A stretch of DNA of 64,000 bases from Corythucha ciliata (Eukaryota > Arthropoda > Insecta > Hemiptera > Tingidae), in NCBI GenBank assembly GCA_038030265.1, contig CM075939.1:7049253-7113252 (forward strand), written 5' to 3'. This document shows, one piece after another, positions 45,711 through 58,390 of this stretch (position 1 is the first letter of the stretch; the number at the start of each line of letters is the position of its first letter). Under the pieces are notes generated by a model, which did not search any database, was not told the origin of the DNA, and was given only the letters and a program-made list of their open reading frames with translations. The translations under genes and the position numbers were made by a program.

Positions 45711-47029
45711 GGGAGGAACGGCGATTTACACTGCTGCTCGTTATTCAGAACACGAAAAAATGGTAACTCGAGCAATTGCTGGGTTGAAATTCTAATAAAA
45801 TCTCAATTTTGGACGTTCAGGGGACCGATATGGACTTTTTTTTAGGGGGGAGGGGGGTGCCTTTGCGACGACAAGGTCTCAAGTGGGCTCCTACGTCATA
45901 CCCATCTATACTAACTGTGCGCGCCCACGAAACTCGTCAGTTTCGTTCAGTTACGCTTGTGTGTTGGTTTTGGATACATTAGCAGTGCTTGTGCGTGTAC
46001 CCTTTGAAACTTTCTAGCAGTTAACACCGCATTATACACATCCATTTACTTCCTATAAAGCGAAAAATAATGAATTTTACTGCCAGACTTCATTCAGACT
46101 CCTCAAAACGCGTGTATGCCCGGGAGTCCTTAATAGGTGTTTTAAAAAGACCGTAAAAGGCCCCGCGGGGCTTGATGATGAGGCGATTATGAACATGAAC
46201 AACCGTTAAACCGGTAGTTCTTTTTCGGTGGAAATATAGAAGCTAAGATTACAACTCTTTTTTTTTCTCAACTCCTTCGTGGCTTGCGCTTTTTTTTTTT
46301 TTTTTTAATGCATCGAATGAAATTGCAGCCCCGAAGGGGTGTAAGGAAATTAGTCCGGCGCCACCGCAGCGTGTGGATATAAAAAAAAAAGTGAACAATG
46401 GGAAACATACGACAAGAGAACACGCGAAACCCTTCGATGAATGAGCACTGAGAATGATTTTTAAAAAAGAAAAAAAAAAAAGAAGAAGAAGAAGAAGAAG
46501 AAGAAGAAGAAGAAGGGTTTTTGATGTTTTATATACGATTGATTAAGGTGCCTAATTAATGAAATCAAATCGAATTGGAGACATCGATACCTTCGTTACA
46601 GTATTTCCGAAACTTTTATTCGGAGAAACAGTTCCACTGTCAATACGCTGAGAAAACCATCACCCAGGTAATGAGGACCTCTGTCTGAACAGTTTCGAAA
46701 GTGCAGCGTTTCGATCACCGATTGGTAACGATGAGGGAGGGGGGCATATTTATCAGTTTCAATAACGCACTGAAAAACCTGTTGACCATATAGTAGCGAA
46801 CATCCCTTCCGCCCTATAACTCATGGGCGGGGCCAGAACGAGGCATGGGTGGGCAGTTGCAGTGGAAACTTGCCACTTTTGGATCGCGAGTGGACAGCTT
46901 TGCCACATTGAGCACACGGACAGGCCTGTCCTGCAGTGGGTCTATTATCCCGGACCCGGCCATTCTTTGGGGCCCTAATTTTAGAAATCAATAAAAGGAA
47001 AAGGAAGAAAGGGGGAAAAAAGGGAGGTT
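45711..47029. other. Mostly unique DNA; MITE-like fragment and GAA microsatellite
   Basis: Contains a 29-codon frame at 46070-46156 preceded by two TCAGTT elements (45937, 45947), which could be an arthropod-type start site but has no family support. At 46823 CATGGGCGGGGCCAG resembles the right end of the hAT-like element of 25163. Nothing else is recognised. Confidence 0.4.
46481..46516. repeat. (GAA)n microsatellite
   Basis: Twelve or so perfect AGA/GAA copies following an A-rich run. Confidence 0.9.
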
Positions 47030-48380
47030 TACTGTGGTTTAGAGCTTTGTTGTGGTCGGGACGTTATACCGTGGTTGGAGGCTCTAGCTGTAGTTAGAGC
47101 TTTGAAGTGGTTGCACCTTGGGTGTTGTTCGATCTTTGCCTGAGTTTGACCTTGTGGTTGGACCTTTGATGAGCTGCGGACGTTACTGTGGTTGGCGCTG
47201 GTAGTTGGAGCTGTGGTTGGATAATTGTGGTTTGGAGGTTCCAACTATGTTTAGAGCTTTGCTGTGGTTTGGAGCTTTACTGTGGTTGGACCTTTGCTGT
47301 ATTTAGAGCTTTGCTGTGGTTGGACCTTTGCCGTGGTTGGACCTTCACTGTGGTTGGACCTTTGATGTGGTCGGACCTTTGCTGTGGTTGGACCTTTGCT
47401 GTTGTTGGACCTTTCCTGTGGTTGGACCTTTGCTGTGGTTGGACATTTGCTGTGTTTAGAGCTTTGCTGTGGTTGGACCTTTGCTGTGGTTGGACCTTTG
47501 CTGTGGTTGGACCTTTGCTGTGGTTGGACCTTCGCTGTGGTTGGACTTTGGATGTGGACGGACGTTTGCTGTGGTTGGAACTTGCTGTGGTTGGACCTTT
47601 GCTGTGGTTGGAACTTTGCTGTGGTCGGACCTTTGCTGTGGTTGGACCTTCGCTGTGGTTGAACCTTCACTGTGGTTGGAGCTTGCTGTGGTTGGACCTT
47701 TGCTGTGGTTGGACCTTTCCTGTGGTTGGACCTTTGCTGTGGTCGGACCTTTGCTGTGGTCGGACCTTTGCTGTGGTTGGACCTTCGCTGTGGTTGGACC
47801 TTTGATGTGGTCGGAACTTTGCTGTGGTCGGACCTTTGCTGTGGTTGGACCTTCGCTGTGGTTGAACCTTTGCTGTGGTTGGACCTTGATGTGGTCGGAC
47901 CTTTGCTGTGGTTGGACATTTGCTGTGGTTGGACCTTCGCTGTGGTTGGACCTTTGATGTGGTTGGGCTTTTGCTGTGGTTGGACCTTTGCTGTGGTTGG
48001 ACCTTTGCTGTGGTCGGACCTTTGCTGTGGTTGGACCTTCGCTGTGGTTGGACCTTTGCTGTGGTCGGACCTTTGCTGTGGTCGGACCTTTGCTGTGGTT
48101 GGACCTTTGATGTGGTCGGAACTTTGCTGTGGTCGGACCTTTGCTGTGGTTGGACCTTCGCTGTGGTTGGACCTTCGCTGTGGTTGAACCTTTGCTGTGG
48201 TTGGACCTTTGATGTGGTCGGACCTTTGCTGTGGTTGGACCTTTGCTGTGGTTGGACCTTCGCTGTGGTTGGACCTTTGATGTGGTCGTATCTTTGCTGT
48301 GGTTGGACCTTTGCTGTGGTTGGACCTTTGCTGTGGTTGGACCTTTTTTGTGGTTTTGTAGTTTGGCTGGGGTTGGAGCT
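47030..48380. repeat. 17-bp tandem satellite
   Basis: About 75-80 units of TGTGGTTGGACCTTTGC with variants (CTTCGC, GATGTGGTCGG, GGAACTTTG). Because 17 is not a multiple of three and the unit has almost no stops, every frame on both strands stays open for hundreds of bases, up to 398 codons on the minus strand. Variant patterns near 47801 recur near 48106, suggesting a higher-order unit of about 18 monomers. Not a gene. Confidence 0.95.
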
Positions 48381-49079
48381 TCACTTTTTTTGGTTGTGGG
48401 CCTATCGAGTGAGAGCGCGAAGGAAACACAGACGTTAAGCAATACACTAAATCAGTGTTAGTTTGGCGGTGCTGTCATGGTGTGGGGGGGGGGGAGTTAG
48501 TTAATGTGACCCCATTGAGATCGGCAGGGGCGTAGCAAGGACAAGTGATGCCCGGCGCGGGTCTCTTTTTGATGCCCCCCTCCCCCCTGTGGATTAAACT
48601 CGGGTTAAAATTTTGACCATAAAATATACCCCTTACATTCATTCGTCTTTTAAATCCAAAAAAAAAAATATTGCGTTTTTTTTCAATAGCGTAATTATAC
48701 CGACAGATCTAGGCATTCTAACCTCGATAGATCATACCCACTCTCTATTCCCAAACATGAACAAAAGAGGATCATCAAGCACGCATCGATGCGAGCATAA
48801 ATCTGCGCGGAACTATGAGTGAAACCCCTTCCTTCTGAGTTCAAATGAGTTAGCCCCACCCATCAACCGATGTTGCGTGTTGGATCGGTGGGGTGCTTAG
48901 CTGCTTACTGCTTGGGTTTCCTAGGAATAAGGCGCAAGGGATGCCGTAATGTTGCGGCCGTCGGCCGATGTCTTCGCTAAAAACGTTCCCTTACAAATTC
49001 ACGTTCTTGTTTCCTAATTTCCTATTCCTAAGTAGCGGTAATCGCATAACATAACAGCGGGTTTAATGCCCCCCGGGTA
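48381..49079. other. Unique DNA with a transposon-like end at 48525
   Basis: CAGGGGCGTAGCAAGG at 48525 matches the ends of the hAT-like family. GTGATGCCCGG(C/T)GCGG appears at about 48546 and 49081. The complete element could not be delimited. No gene. Confidence 0.4.
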
Positions 49080-49930
49080 GTGATGCCCGGTGCGGACCCC
49101 CTTGCTTCGGTCTCTCTGGGCTCGATTATTCTCCTCATGGCACCACTATATGGTGTAGGTGCCCAACAGGGCAAGTTTTGTAACACTGCTCCTCAAAATC
49201 CTTTTACAATTATTCACACAAAAATTATTTCGCAGGGAAGTTCCTTTTTTTGCATTGCATAATTTGAAAACATACAGCCGCGTAGTTTTTAGGAAGGATG
49301 CATTTCGGGCTTCAAATCAAGGAAGAAACTCGTGTGAAATGAAACGGCAAAAATTCAGGGGAAAGACACGCTTCGTTGAGGGGTAAATTTCAAGAGAAAC
49401 AAGAGGCACAAAATTGATAGTAAATATCCCGTTGTGGAGTGAATTTTTCGTTTAAAACGTCACATCCAGGGCAATATTTCAGTGGAACGCCACCATGCAA
49501 AACAGGGGGAAAAAAATAAGGAAGAAACGCCGCGTAAAACGACAAATCATAGGCAACATTTTGGCGAAACGTCGCATTGAAGACAATTTACGCGAAAACT
49601 TTACACGTATTTTTCCTCAGCTTCGCTCTCTCTGAACCCCACTTCCACCGCAACTGTTTCGACGGTACCCAAGAGGTGAGCAGCTGCCCTACTACGGCTA
49701 TAAGCTTTCGTGTCCAGAAGGGAGAGTATAACTGCCCACCCCGTCCCCTGCCACTCAATACGCTTATTATTAACGACTCACTCTTTGTGACAATTGCAGT
49801 TTCTGGGGATAAGTAGACGATTTTGAAGCGCTGAGTTTCTTAGTTGATTAACTAAGCATCTTGGGGACTCATTCCTGAAAATGAGCCTGCAATGGACAAA
49901 GCACAAACATCTTCTGCCCACCTCTGAGGG
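49080..49930. mobile_element. Probable decayed hAT-like element, reverse orientation
   Basis: ATCTTCTGCCCACCTCTGAG at 49908-49927 is the complement of the left-end segment of 25163. Upstream are CAGCTGCCCTACTACG and CTGCCCACCCCG phrases and a block (49280-49590) of about 30-bp diverged units (AAACGNCGCNTAAAACGNCA type). Boundaries approximate. Confidence 0.4.
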
Positions 49931-52660
49931 CCTGTCCCTTCAAGGGCCTAACATTTGCGTTGAAATTCAAAGGCTCATTGTCGTTTCAATTTTTTTATTA
50001 TGAGCAATCAATTACGCCCTAGTTTGTATGTTCACATTTTTTGTTGTTGTTTTTTTTTTCCTGCAACCTTCAATTAAATGGAAATTGATGATTCACTCAA
50101 CGTAAACAGGAAATTTCTGAATTGTGAAATACCTTGTGATGATGACCTACGAATGGAAGGGGCTGTCCTATTATTTAAGTGTGTGCACACCAGTTACTGA
50201 ATTTGAATAAAAGCGTGTAAAAAAAAAAAAAAAAAAATGCTATCATCCTCAAATTTACGACAGAAAATTGGTGGAGCTTCGAGTGCACATGCAGGACCAG
50301 CCCCCCCACTCCTCCCTCCGCCGGCATCATTCAGCATTCCTGGGGGGGGGGCGGGGTTTCAACACGTACACGAACTGATTTATCCATGAATCTGCATACT
50401 TATAAACTGGGATGCTTCCACACAGCCCCCCCCCTCCTCCTCCGTCCACCACAACCAACTGCCGCCTTGAGAACTCTGAACAGTGAGCCTCCGCGAAGAG
50501 TTAAAGTTGAAGATTTTCAGCTAAATACATTATTGTCACAATCATCTTTCTTATAAGAAAGGTGTGGTTTTCGCGTCACCGCGAGTAAATTTAAAGCTCA
50601 AAACCCGCCGCTTTAAAGCCTCTTCCCTACGTTGGAACTTCATTTTTATGCTTCAACTTCATAATATAAAAATGTTATACGCCTGAAAAACGTCCAACTA
50701 CCGAGGCTGAATAACATGGAACTCAAAAGGAAAGAAGAGGGTATAAAAAGGGGCATAAATAAAAGGCTTATCATAAGGATATTTCCGTTGAGTTTGTGTT
50801 CAAGACTGTATGGTCCTTACAAAGTAATTTTCTTTTCTTCAAAGATGAAAGGGAATCAGCACACTGAAAGGCGGAGCAGTGGCGCAATATTGAGAAGATT
50901 GGGACGCGATAATACTGAACTCAACGCGGTGAATATCGTATACGTCTGGCACCGATAGAAACGTCTGCCTCATTGGTTAGTATGTTTGTATTATTACGGC
51001 CATTTCGTGAATTCACGTTTAATAACGAACCCCTTCAACGCTTCTTGGGGGCTTTCTTAAATTGGAAGGGCAACTAATGTCAAGCTCCGCAGCTACTTTC
51101 TTCCGTTTCATTCTCGCGTTATTCATCATTCCTCCTGTTCTCGAAGCCGGAGGGGACGAATTTTACGACCCGCATTATTCTGTTACAGTGGAAAGGGGGG
51201 GGGGGAGATGCTCCAGAGTTATTTCTCGAGCTCATGACTTAAACATCCTCTATATCTCCTTTCTTTCGGGTCACAGTTTTTTAGCGTGTTTTACGTGGAA
51301 CAGATAGACTGGAAAATGGGGGGGGGGGAGTTAGTCGTAGCTATTATTTACTGTTTGAAGGAACACAGAAAATAAAACATGAGCCGTGGGGACGCTTGGG
51401 TTTCCCATAGGGTTGTATTATAGGGAACAGGTAAACATAGGTTCCCCCGCATTTTAAATTATTCCATGTTTACTTTTATTTTCTACTCTTTCCCGTTCCT
51501 CCTTTCGATATTATTTAAAGCCCACAGCGAGGCAAACAAACCATTTTATTCGGCGGATTTTTTTTTTCTCGCGTGGGAGCAGTGGCGCGCCTTTCCGGGG
51601 GCCTATCCTGCGAGTGACCAACTTCCTATTTTGACGCATTTTAGTACAATTCCTTCCCTTTAGAGTAAAATGTCCTTAAAAAAAAGTTTCTAGATATAGC
51701 AAATGCCATGAATGGAAGAAACTCGCCTTTTTGAATTAACTCATGACTGCAAATGGGTTTTTGTTAAAAGTGACATCATTCTTGGAGGAAAAAAAAAGGG
51801 AATGTCCAAAGTAAAAAACGTCATTTTTCCCCCCTTCAGCTCGACTAATGATTTCCTCCGGATGAGCACCAACCCTCAAAACTCAATTCCACTCTCTCTC
51901 GCCCCCCCCCCCCTATACGTATCACTTCCGACTTTTCACTTCACACTCCACCGCCTGATATAAATCTAATAGAGCCGCCACATCGAACTTAAAAAAAAAA
52001 AAAAAAAAAAATCCTCTGCCCTCGACTCAATATTTTAACCGCGCAGATTCATTTTATATTGTTCTCAGAATGGTTCACCTACGCTCACCCTGGGAGGTTG
52101 GTGGAGTCATTAAAAGGTGGCAGAGGTTACAAGTCGCGTAAAATAAGAGAACGTGATAGTTTTACGAGATATGTAAAGGCGGCCGGGAAGAAAAAAAAAA
52201 TATCAATTTTTCTCCGTTACAACTCCTTGCTCCGATCCCTCTCCCTTCTATAATACTCGCTAGTTTCAGACCCCGTGTGTTATGTTATACTGACAATAGT
52301 CATAAGACCTAAAATAATGGTTTACGCAATTTACGAGCGACGTTTACATTACATTTTGCAACCGTTTTGCCTTTTTTATATTTATTGATAACGCTCGCTA
52401 CAAATATTAAGTTGAATGCTACCATTTGTTTCCTGCATAATACGATAGTCTTATAGAAACAGTATTTGCATTTAACTGGTCATTTGCCACCCTCATCGGC
52501 TATAGTTGAGCGTAATATTTTGCTATAGAAAAATAGGTAAATAATACGTTTAACCCCGCCAATGAATATGAAAATGAATCAAGATATGTAGTTACCATAA
52601 AAGCCCCCCCCCCCCAATCCCCACCACCAACCATGGGACGGGCATTACACCCACGCAATT
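49931..52660. other. Unique DNA without a supportable gene
   Basis: Contains AATAAA at 50206-50211 followed by a 19-A run (50219-50237), perhaps a retroposed transcript end, plus several C and G runs. Open frames of 60-83 codons lack domains, codon bias or splice context. Confidence 0.45.
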
Positions 52661-52669
52661 TGATTTTCT

Positions 52670-52790
52670 GTAGAGAATTTTCAAGGCATGGATCGTCTGT
52701 TTAGACATTCGTTGGGCGCAAATAGCCGCAGTTTTGCACTTTTTAAGCGACGAATAGTCCGCCAAGTTACTTCTTTGGGCTATGGGATGA
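52670..52790 (+). repeat. Minisatellite family C, short block
   Basis: Three to four diverged units (GGCATGGATCGTCTGTTTAG-like, GCGACGAATAGTC). Confidence 0.5.
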
Positions 52791-53329
52791 AAGCAAAATC
52801 AATATTCTAAATGGTCAAAAACGCCTAAAAACGTAACGTTTTGTTGCGTTAATGCAAAAAAAAAAAAAAAAAACAATAATTTTACTTCATAACACAATTT
52901 ACTGTGTCACCAAAAATTGCTTCACACGTTGTCAAACATCATAAAAACTTTTCCGTTTTCCCAACTTTCCAACGGTGTACTCGAAAGTGGAATTATCTCC
53001 CTCCTTTTGACGAGAAAATTCGAAAAGAAGCGAAAAAGTCATACATTTTGGGCTAGAAATGTGAATAATAACAGGTGCGAACATTCATTTGTTTTGCTCT
53101 CTTTCTTTTGAGAAATCCAAGCTCTGGCACAGCAAAAATTAAAAAATATTGCATTTGAAGAATAAACAAAAAATAAAAAATTTAATAAAATGGACGAAGA
53201 GGTGTGCGAATTTAGGGCGTCTGCTAGTTTTCAATTTTTTTTTTTTTTTATGTGTTGGACATGGTCCATGAACACCCTCACATTAGCAGCCGAAGATTTC
53301 GACGGAACTTGCAATTCCACGATGGAAAC
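52791..53329. other. Unique AT-rich DNA
   Basis: A run at 52855-52873 and a T run near 53237-53249; no gene seen. Confidence 0.45.
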
Positions 53330-54830
53330 TCAACCGCGAATTGACATATTTTCTCAATTTGGGTCGCGAATTGACGCATTTTCTCAATTTGGGTCGCAAA
53401 GTAACAAATTTTCCCATTTTAGGCCGCGCATTGACGCATTTTCTCATTTTGGGCCGCAAATGGACGGATTTTCTCATTTTTGCTCGCAAAATGACGCATT
53501 CTCTTAATTTGGGGCCACGAATTGACGAATTTTCTCAATTTGTGCCACGAATTAACACATTTTCTCATTTTGGGCCACGAATTGGCGAATTTTCACATTT
53601 TGGACCGTGAATTGACGCATTCTCTCGATTTGGGCTACGAATTACCGCGCTTTCTCATTTTAGCCTGCAAGATTAGTACGCATTTTCTTAATTTGGTCCG
53701 TGAATGGACGCATTTTCTTTAGATCATGAACTGACGTATTTTCGTCCGCGAATTGACGCATTTTCTCATTTTGTCTCGCAAAATGACGCATTATCTTAAT
53801 TGCGGCCGCGAATTGACGCATTTTCTCAATTTGGGCCACGAATTAACACATTTTCTCATTTTTGGCCACGAATTGACGCATTTTCACAATTTGGACCGTG
53901 AATTGACGCATTCTCTCGATTTGGGCTACGAATTAGCGCGCTTTCTCATTTTGGCCTGCAAGATTAGTACGCATTTTCTTAATTTGGTCCGTGAATGGAC
54001 GCATTTTCTTTGGATCATTAACTGACGAATTTTCGGCCGCGAATTGACGCATTTTCTCATTTTGTCTCGCAAAATGACGCATTCTCTTAATTGCGGCCCC
54101 GAATAGACGGATTTTCTCATCTTGGATCGCGAATATAGACGCATTTTCTTTATTTGGGTAACGAATTAACGCATTTTCGCAATTTGGGCCACGAATTAAC
54201 ACATTTTCTCATTTTGGGCAACGAACTGACGCATTTTCCCATTTTGGACCGTGAATTGACGCATTCTCTCGATTTGGGCTACGAATTAGCGCGCTTTCTC
54301 ATTTTGGCCTGCAAGATTAGCACGCATTTCCTTAATTTGGTCCGCGAATGGACGCATTTTCTCATTTTGGGCCGCGAATTAACGCATTCTCTCGATTTGG
54401 GCTACGAATTAGCGCGCTTTCTCATTTTGGCCTGCAAGATCAGTACGCATTTCCTTAATTTGGTCCGCGAATGGACGCCACGAATTGACGCATTTTGTCT
54501 CCCAAAATGACGCATTTTCTTAATTTGGGCCGCAAATAGACGGATTTTCTCAACTTGGATCGCGAATATAGACGCATTTTCTTTATTTGGACGCATTTTC
54601 TCATTTTTGCTCGCAAAATGACGCATTCTCTTAATTTGAGATTTGATTTATTCATTTGTTTAACATTATCATTGCAACTGCACATTTGCTCTCCTCTTAA
54701 TTTGGGCCGCGAATTGACGCATTTTCTCAATTTGGGCCACGAATTAACACATTTTTTCATTTTGGGCCGCGAATTGACGCATTTTCTCAATTTGGGCCGC
54801 GAATTGGTGTTTTTTCTTAATTTTATAGCT
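53330..54830 (+). repeat. Minisatellite family D array (30 bp)
   Basis: About 48 units with core CGAATTGACGCATTTTCTCA followed by ATTTGGGC. Units are 30 bp, so frames stay open as decapeptide repeats (ELTHFLNLGR-like), but this happens on both strands and in several phases. Longer blocks recur (a 7-8 unit run around 53600-53720, 53900-54010 and 54250-54350), pointing to block duplication. Confidence 0.92.
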
Positions 54831-54835
54831 CTCCT

Positions 54836-55330
54836 TGTCATTTGGGGATCAAAACTTGTCAAAAACGACGATGTTGCCCCTTATTTCTCGTGATTAGAGG
54901 TGATTTTCAGTCTTTTATATCTGGAGAATACAATGTGGTGGGAGCTGCGAAAATTCACCCGATGACGATTTCCAAGCACATTCTATTTTCCTGGTCAATT
55001 GGGGATCAAAACTTGACAAATACAACGATTTTGGCCCTTTTTTTCTTGTGATTCGAGGCGATTTTCAGTCTATTGTATCCGGAGAACATCATGTGTTGGG
55101 AGTTGCGAGAATTCCTCTGCTGACGAGCTCCAAGCAAATTCTATTCTCCTGATTCATTGAGGGATCAAAACTTGTGAAAAAACGACGATTTCGCCCATTG
55201 TTTCTTGTGTTTTTTAAGTCGATTTTTGGTATTTTGTATCGGGGATACATAATTCGCTGGGATCTGCGAAAATTCTTACGATCTTCTTCGCCGCCTGTCA
55301 CCAACATGGCTCAAAAACGACGATTTTGCC
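54836..55330 (+). repeat. Tandem repeat, unit 157-159 bp
   Basis: Three full units and part of a fourth, starting at GGGGATCAAAACTTG (54844, 55001, 55160). Units share ACGACGATTTTGCCC, GGCGATTTTCAGTC and a GGGAGTTGCGAAAATTC segment at about 75-85 percent by eye. No coding frame persists across units. Confidence 0.85.
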
Positions 55331-55374
55331 TCTTTTTTTTGTGTTTGTGTGTATGTGTGTGTAGTTTTTTGAGC

Positions 55375-57750
55375 AATTCCACGGTTGAAATTGAGAAGCA
55401 ATGCTAAAATTCATGGGTCAAAGTGAAACAAACGCCAAGTAACGGCTGAAATAGAGAAAAGGTGCAGAAAATCACGACTAAAAATTGGAGGATACACGCT
55501 CACTAAAATCTAAAACTCGGAAGACGCCGTTCCGGTGGTAACTTTGACCGCTATAGAATTGAGAAAAATGACTAATTCTCGACTAAGATGGAGAAAAAGG
55601 CCATAATTTGCAGGAAAAATTGCGAAATATCACCAATTTGGTGCTAAAATTCAGAAAAAAACGCTCATTCGCAGCCTAATTGTGGTTTCTGGAGGTAGCT
55701 TTGTGACCGTAATCATAGTATTATACCGTCAGTTTTATAATTTTCTGTGTTCAATTAGTCAGTTTTGCCATTTTCAAGGCGCGAATAGTCCGTCAAGCTA
55801 TTTTTCTGGGGGCCATGAACGGGTGAATGGTTCACGGGATAAAAAAGCTACTTTGCTGTGCAGAATTGAGGAAATCACCAATTCGCAGCTAAAATGATGA
55901 CACACGCTAATTTAATAGCCGAAATTGAGAAAACTGCCAATTAAATCGCTGCTAAAATGGAGAAAAATCGCTAAATGACGACTAAAGGTAATTCCCAGGT
56001 CAAATTTGAAAAGAATCCAGTGATTCTTATGAATACTTCGCGGCTAAAACAAACTCACTAATTTGCGAGTAAAATTGAGAAAATTTCGAACAAGCGAAGC
56101 TAAAATTGACAAAAAAAAATTGTAATGCAAGGCTAAAATTGGAACATCGCTAATTTGCGGCTGAAATTGAGGAAAACGCTAATTCGTGTCTAAAATTAAG
56201 AAAAGTCACTACTACGCGGCTAAAAGAGTTTAAAATTACCAATTGGCGGCTAAAATGAAGACAAAAAAAGCATTTCGCGGCTAAAACACACAGCGTCTTC
56301 TGAAGACAGTCACAACTGGCTCTATAGAAGTGAACAGACCACTAATTGGAGAGTGAAGAATGTTAACGTTACCACTCTCGCGGGCAATAGCGCTAATTCG
56401 CTGATAAAAATATTTAAAATCGTTAATTTTCATCTAAAATTAGGAAAACGCCAACTCGTGGGTTAAATAGAGTAAAATCGCTAATTCGAGCGGCTAAAAC
56501 TGACCTAAATCACTGATTCACGGATAAAGTGTAGTAAAAGCTCTAATTTCGCGGCTAAAATGTAGAAAAACGATGCTCGCGTGGCCAATTGAAAAAAAAA
56601 GCGTTCAAATTCGCTGATAAAAATGAAAAAGTCGCCAATTTGCAGTTCAAATGGAGCAAAACGCCAATTCGTGACGTAAATTGAGAAAATTGCGATTAGA
56701 ATACTACTTCGCTGCTAAAATGCTGGCTTAAATATAGAGGAAAAGGACTAATTTGGGGATAAAGTGTGGAGAAAGTTCCAATTCGCGGCTAAAATTGCAA
56801 TTTTGCGCCAATTCACGGCTTCGTGCCTTTAAAAAAAATCACAATTTTCGTAGTTATGAAAAAACCCGCTAATGCATGGCTAAAATTGAGGAAAACGTTA
56901 CCCAAGGCCAAAATTGATAAAAGCGCTAAAATTCGAGGGTAAAATCGAGGTAATAGTCCAATACCGGCCTATAAATTGAGCGTAAACAGTCATTGGCAGA
57001 TAGGGTGAATAGGAATACCGCAAATTCGTGGCTAAAATAACAAAAAAAAGGCATAATTGAGTCATGCATGGGAAAAGCGCTAATACCCTGCTAAAAATAT
57101 TTAAAATCGCTAATTTGCATCTAAAATGAGGAAAACGCCAATTCGTGGCTTAAATAGAGGAAAATCGCTAATTCGTGCGGCTAAAACTGACCAAAATCAC
57201 TGATTGACGGATAAAATGTAGTAAAAGTTCTAATTTCTCGGCTAAAATGTAGAAAAACGATGCTCGCGTGGCCAATTGAAAAAAAAAAAAAAAATCGTTC
57301 AAATTCACCTTTTAAAAATGAAAAAGTCGCCAATTTGCAGTTCAAATTGAGCAAAACGCCAATTCGTGACTTAAATTGAGAAAATTGCGATTAGAATGCT
57401 ACTTCGCTGCTAAAATTGAGGAAATGGGCTAATTTGGGGATAAAGTGCGCGTCGAACTCGCGGCTAAAATTGATGAAAATTCTAATTTGCTGATAAAATT
57501 CCAATTTGCGCCAATTCGCGGCCTAAAAAAAAAATCGCAATTTTCGTGACTATAGGTGAAAAAAAACCCGCTGATTCACGGCTAAAATTGAGAAAAACGT
57601 TACCCAAAATTGATAAAAGCGTTAAAAGTCGCGGGTAAAATCGAGGAAATAGCCAAATACTGTGCCTTTGAATTGAGCGTAAACGCGGATAGGAGAATAG
57701 AAATACCGCAAATTTGTGGCTAAAATAACGAAAAAGTCATAATTGAGCCC
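55375..57750 (+). repeat. Minisatellite family A array with a 687-bp tandem duplication
   Basis: Forward family A units, with a few family C units at 55735-55815. The block starting 56405 (TAAAAATATTTAAAATCG) repeats from 57092, in the same order, to about 57748, with roughly 10 percent divergence. Confidence 0.87.
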
Positions 57751-57989
57751 CGCCGCATATCCCACCCGTGAGTCACCCAAGCAAAAATAAACAGTTGAAA
57801 TGACAATCGATTTTCAGCTTGGGTGACCCCACGCGTGGGCCCAAATTTGCGACGCTTCTGTAAAAAAGTATATTTCTTGTTTACATATTGAGGCGAAGAG
57901 GCCTCGCAGAGATTTCGCGCCATGGGCCCCGATACTTGTAAGTCCTCTCTCATAATAATATCAATATAATCAATTTTACGGGCTTCAAT

Positions 57990-58390
57990 CACTGAAAAAA
58001 ACGCCAATTTTGTGGGGTTTAGTAATCGAAAAAGTCAATTTCACGGGTTTCCTCTTCAGAAAAAACCAAACTCGCTACGGTTGGCTCTGAGTAAAAGTAA
58101 TTTTGCGGCTTTTGCTCACTCAAAACTTATTTTCTAGGACTTAAAAAAACAATTTCGCGGCGTTTAGCTGTGGGTATAAACAATATTCCTGATTTGGCTC
58201 AGGGTAAAACCAATTTTGATGACTTCGATCACTGAAAATCCCTATACCACGGGGCTTAGTAATTGAAAACATCATTCTCGTGGATTAGTTTATGAATCAA
58301 TTCAATTTCACAGGTTTGGCACTTTCAATAACAAATGTCGTAGATTTCTGTCATGGAAAAGCTAATTTCACTTGGTAAGGTCACTTGGTA
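57990..58390 (+). repeat. Degenerate minisatellite, about 32-36 bp
   Basis: Recurring AAAA-CAATTTCACGGGTTT-GGCTCACT phrases of variable spacing. Low unit identity. Confidence 0.55.

Noticed and set aside
47251..48447. 398-codon minus-strand open frame rich in Gln, Ser, Pro, Thr, and sister frames on both strands
   Set aside because: It is the translation of a stop-poor 17-bp satellite; comparable frames exist in other phases and on the opposite strand, with no start context or domain.
53190..54893. Chain of open frames with ELTHFLNLGR-type repeats
   Set aside because: Produced by the 30-bp array; frames overlap in several phases and on both strands, and units drift without preserving the peptide.
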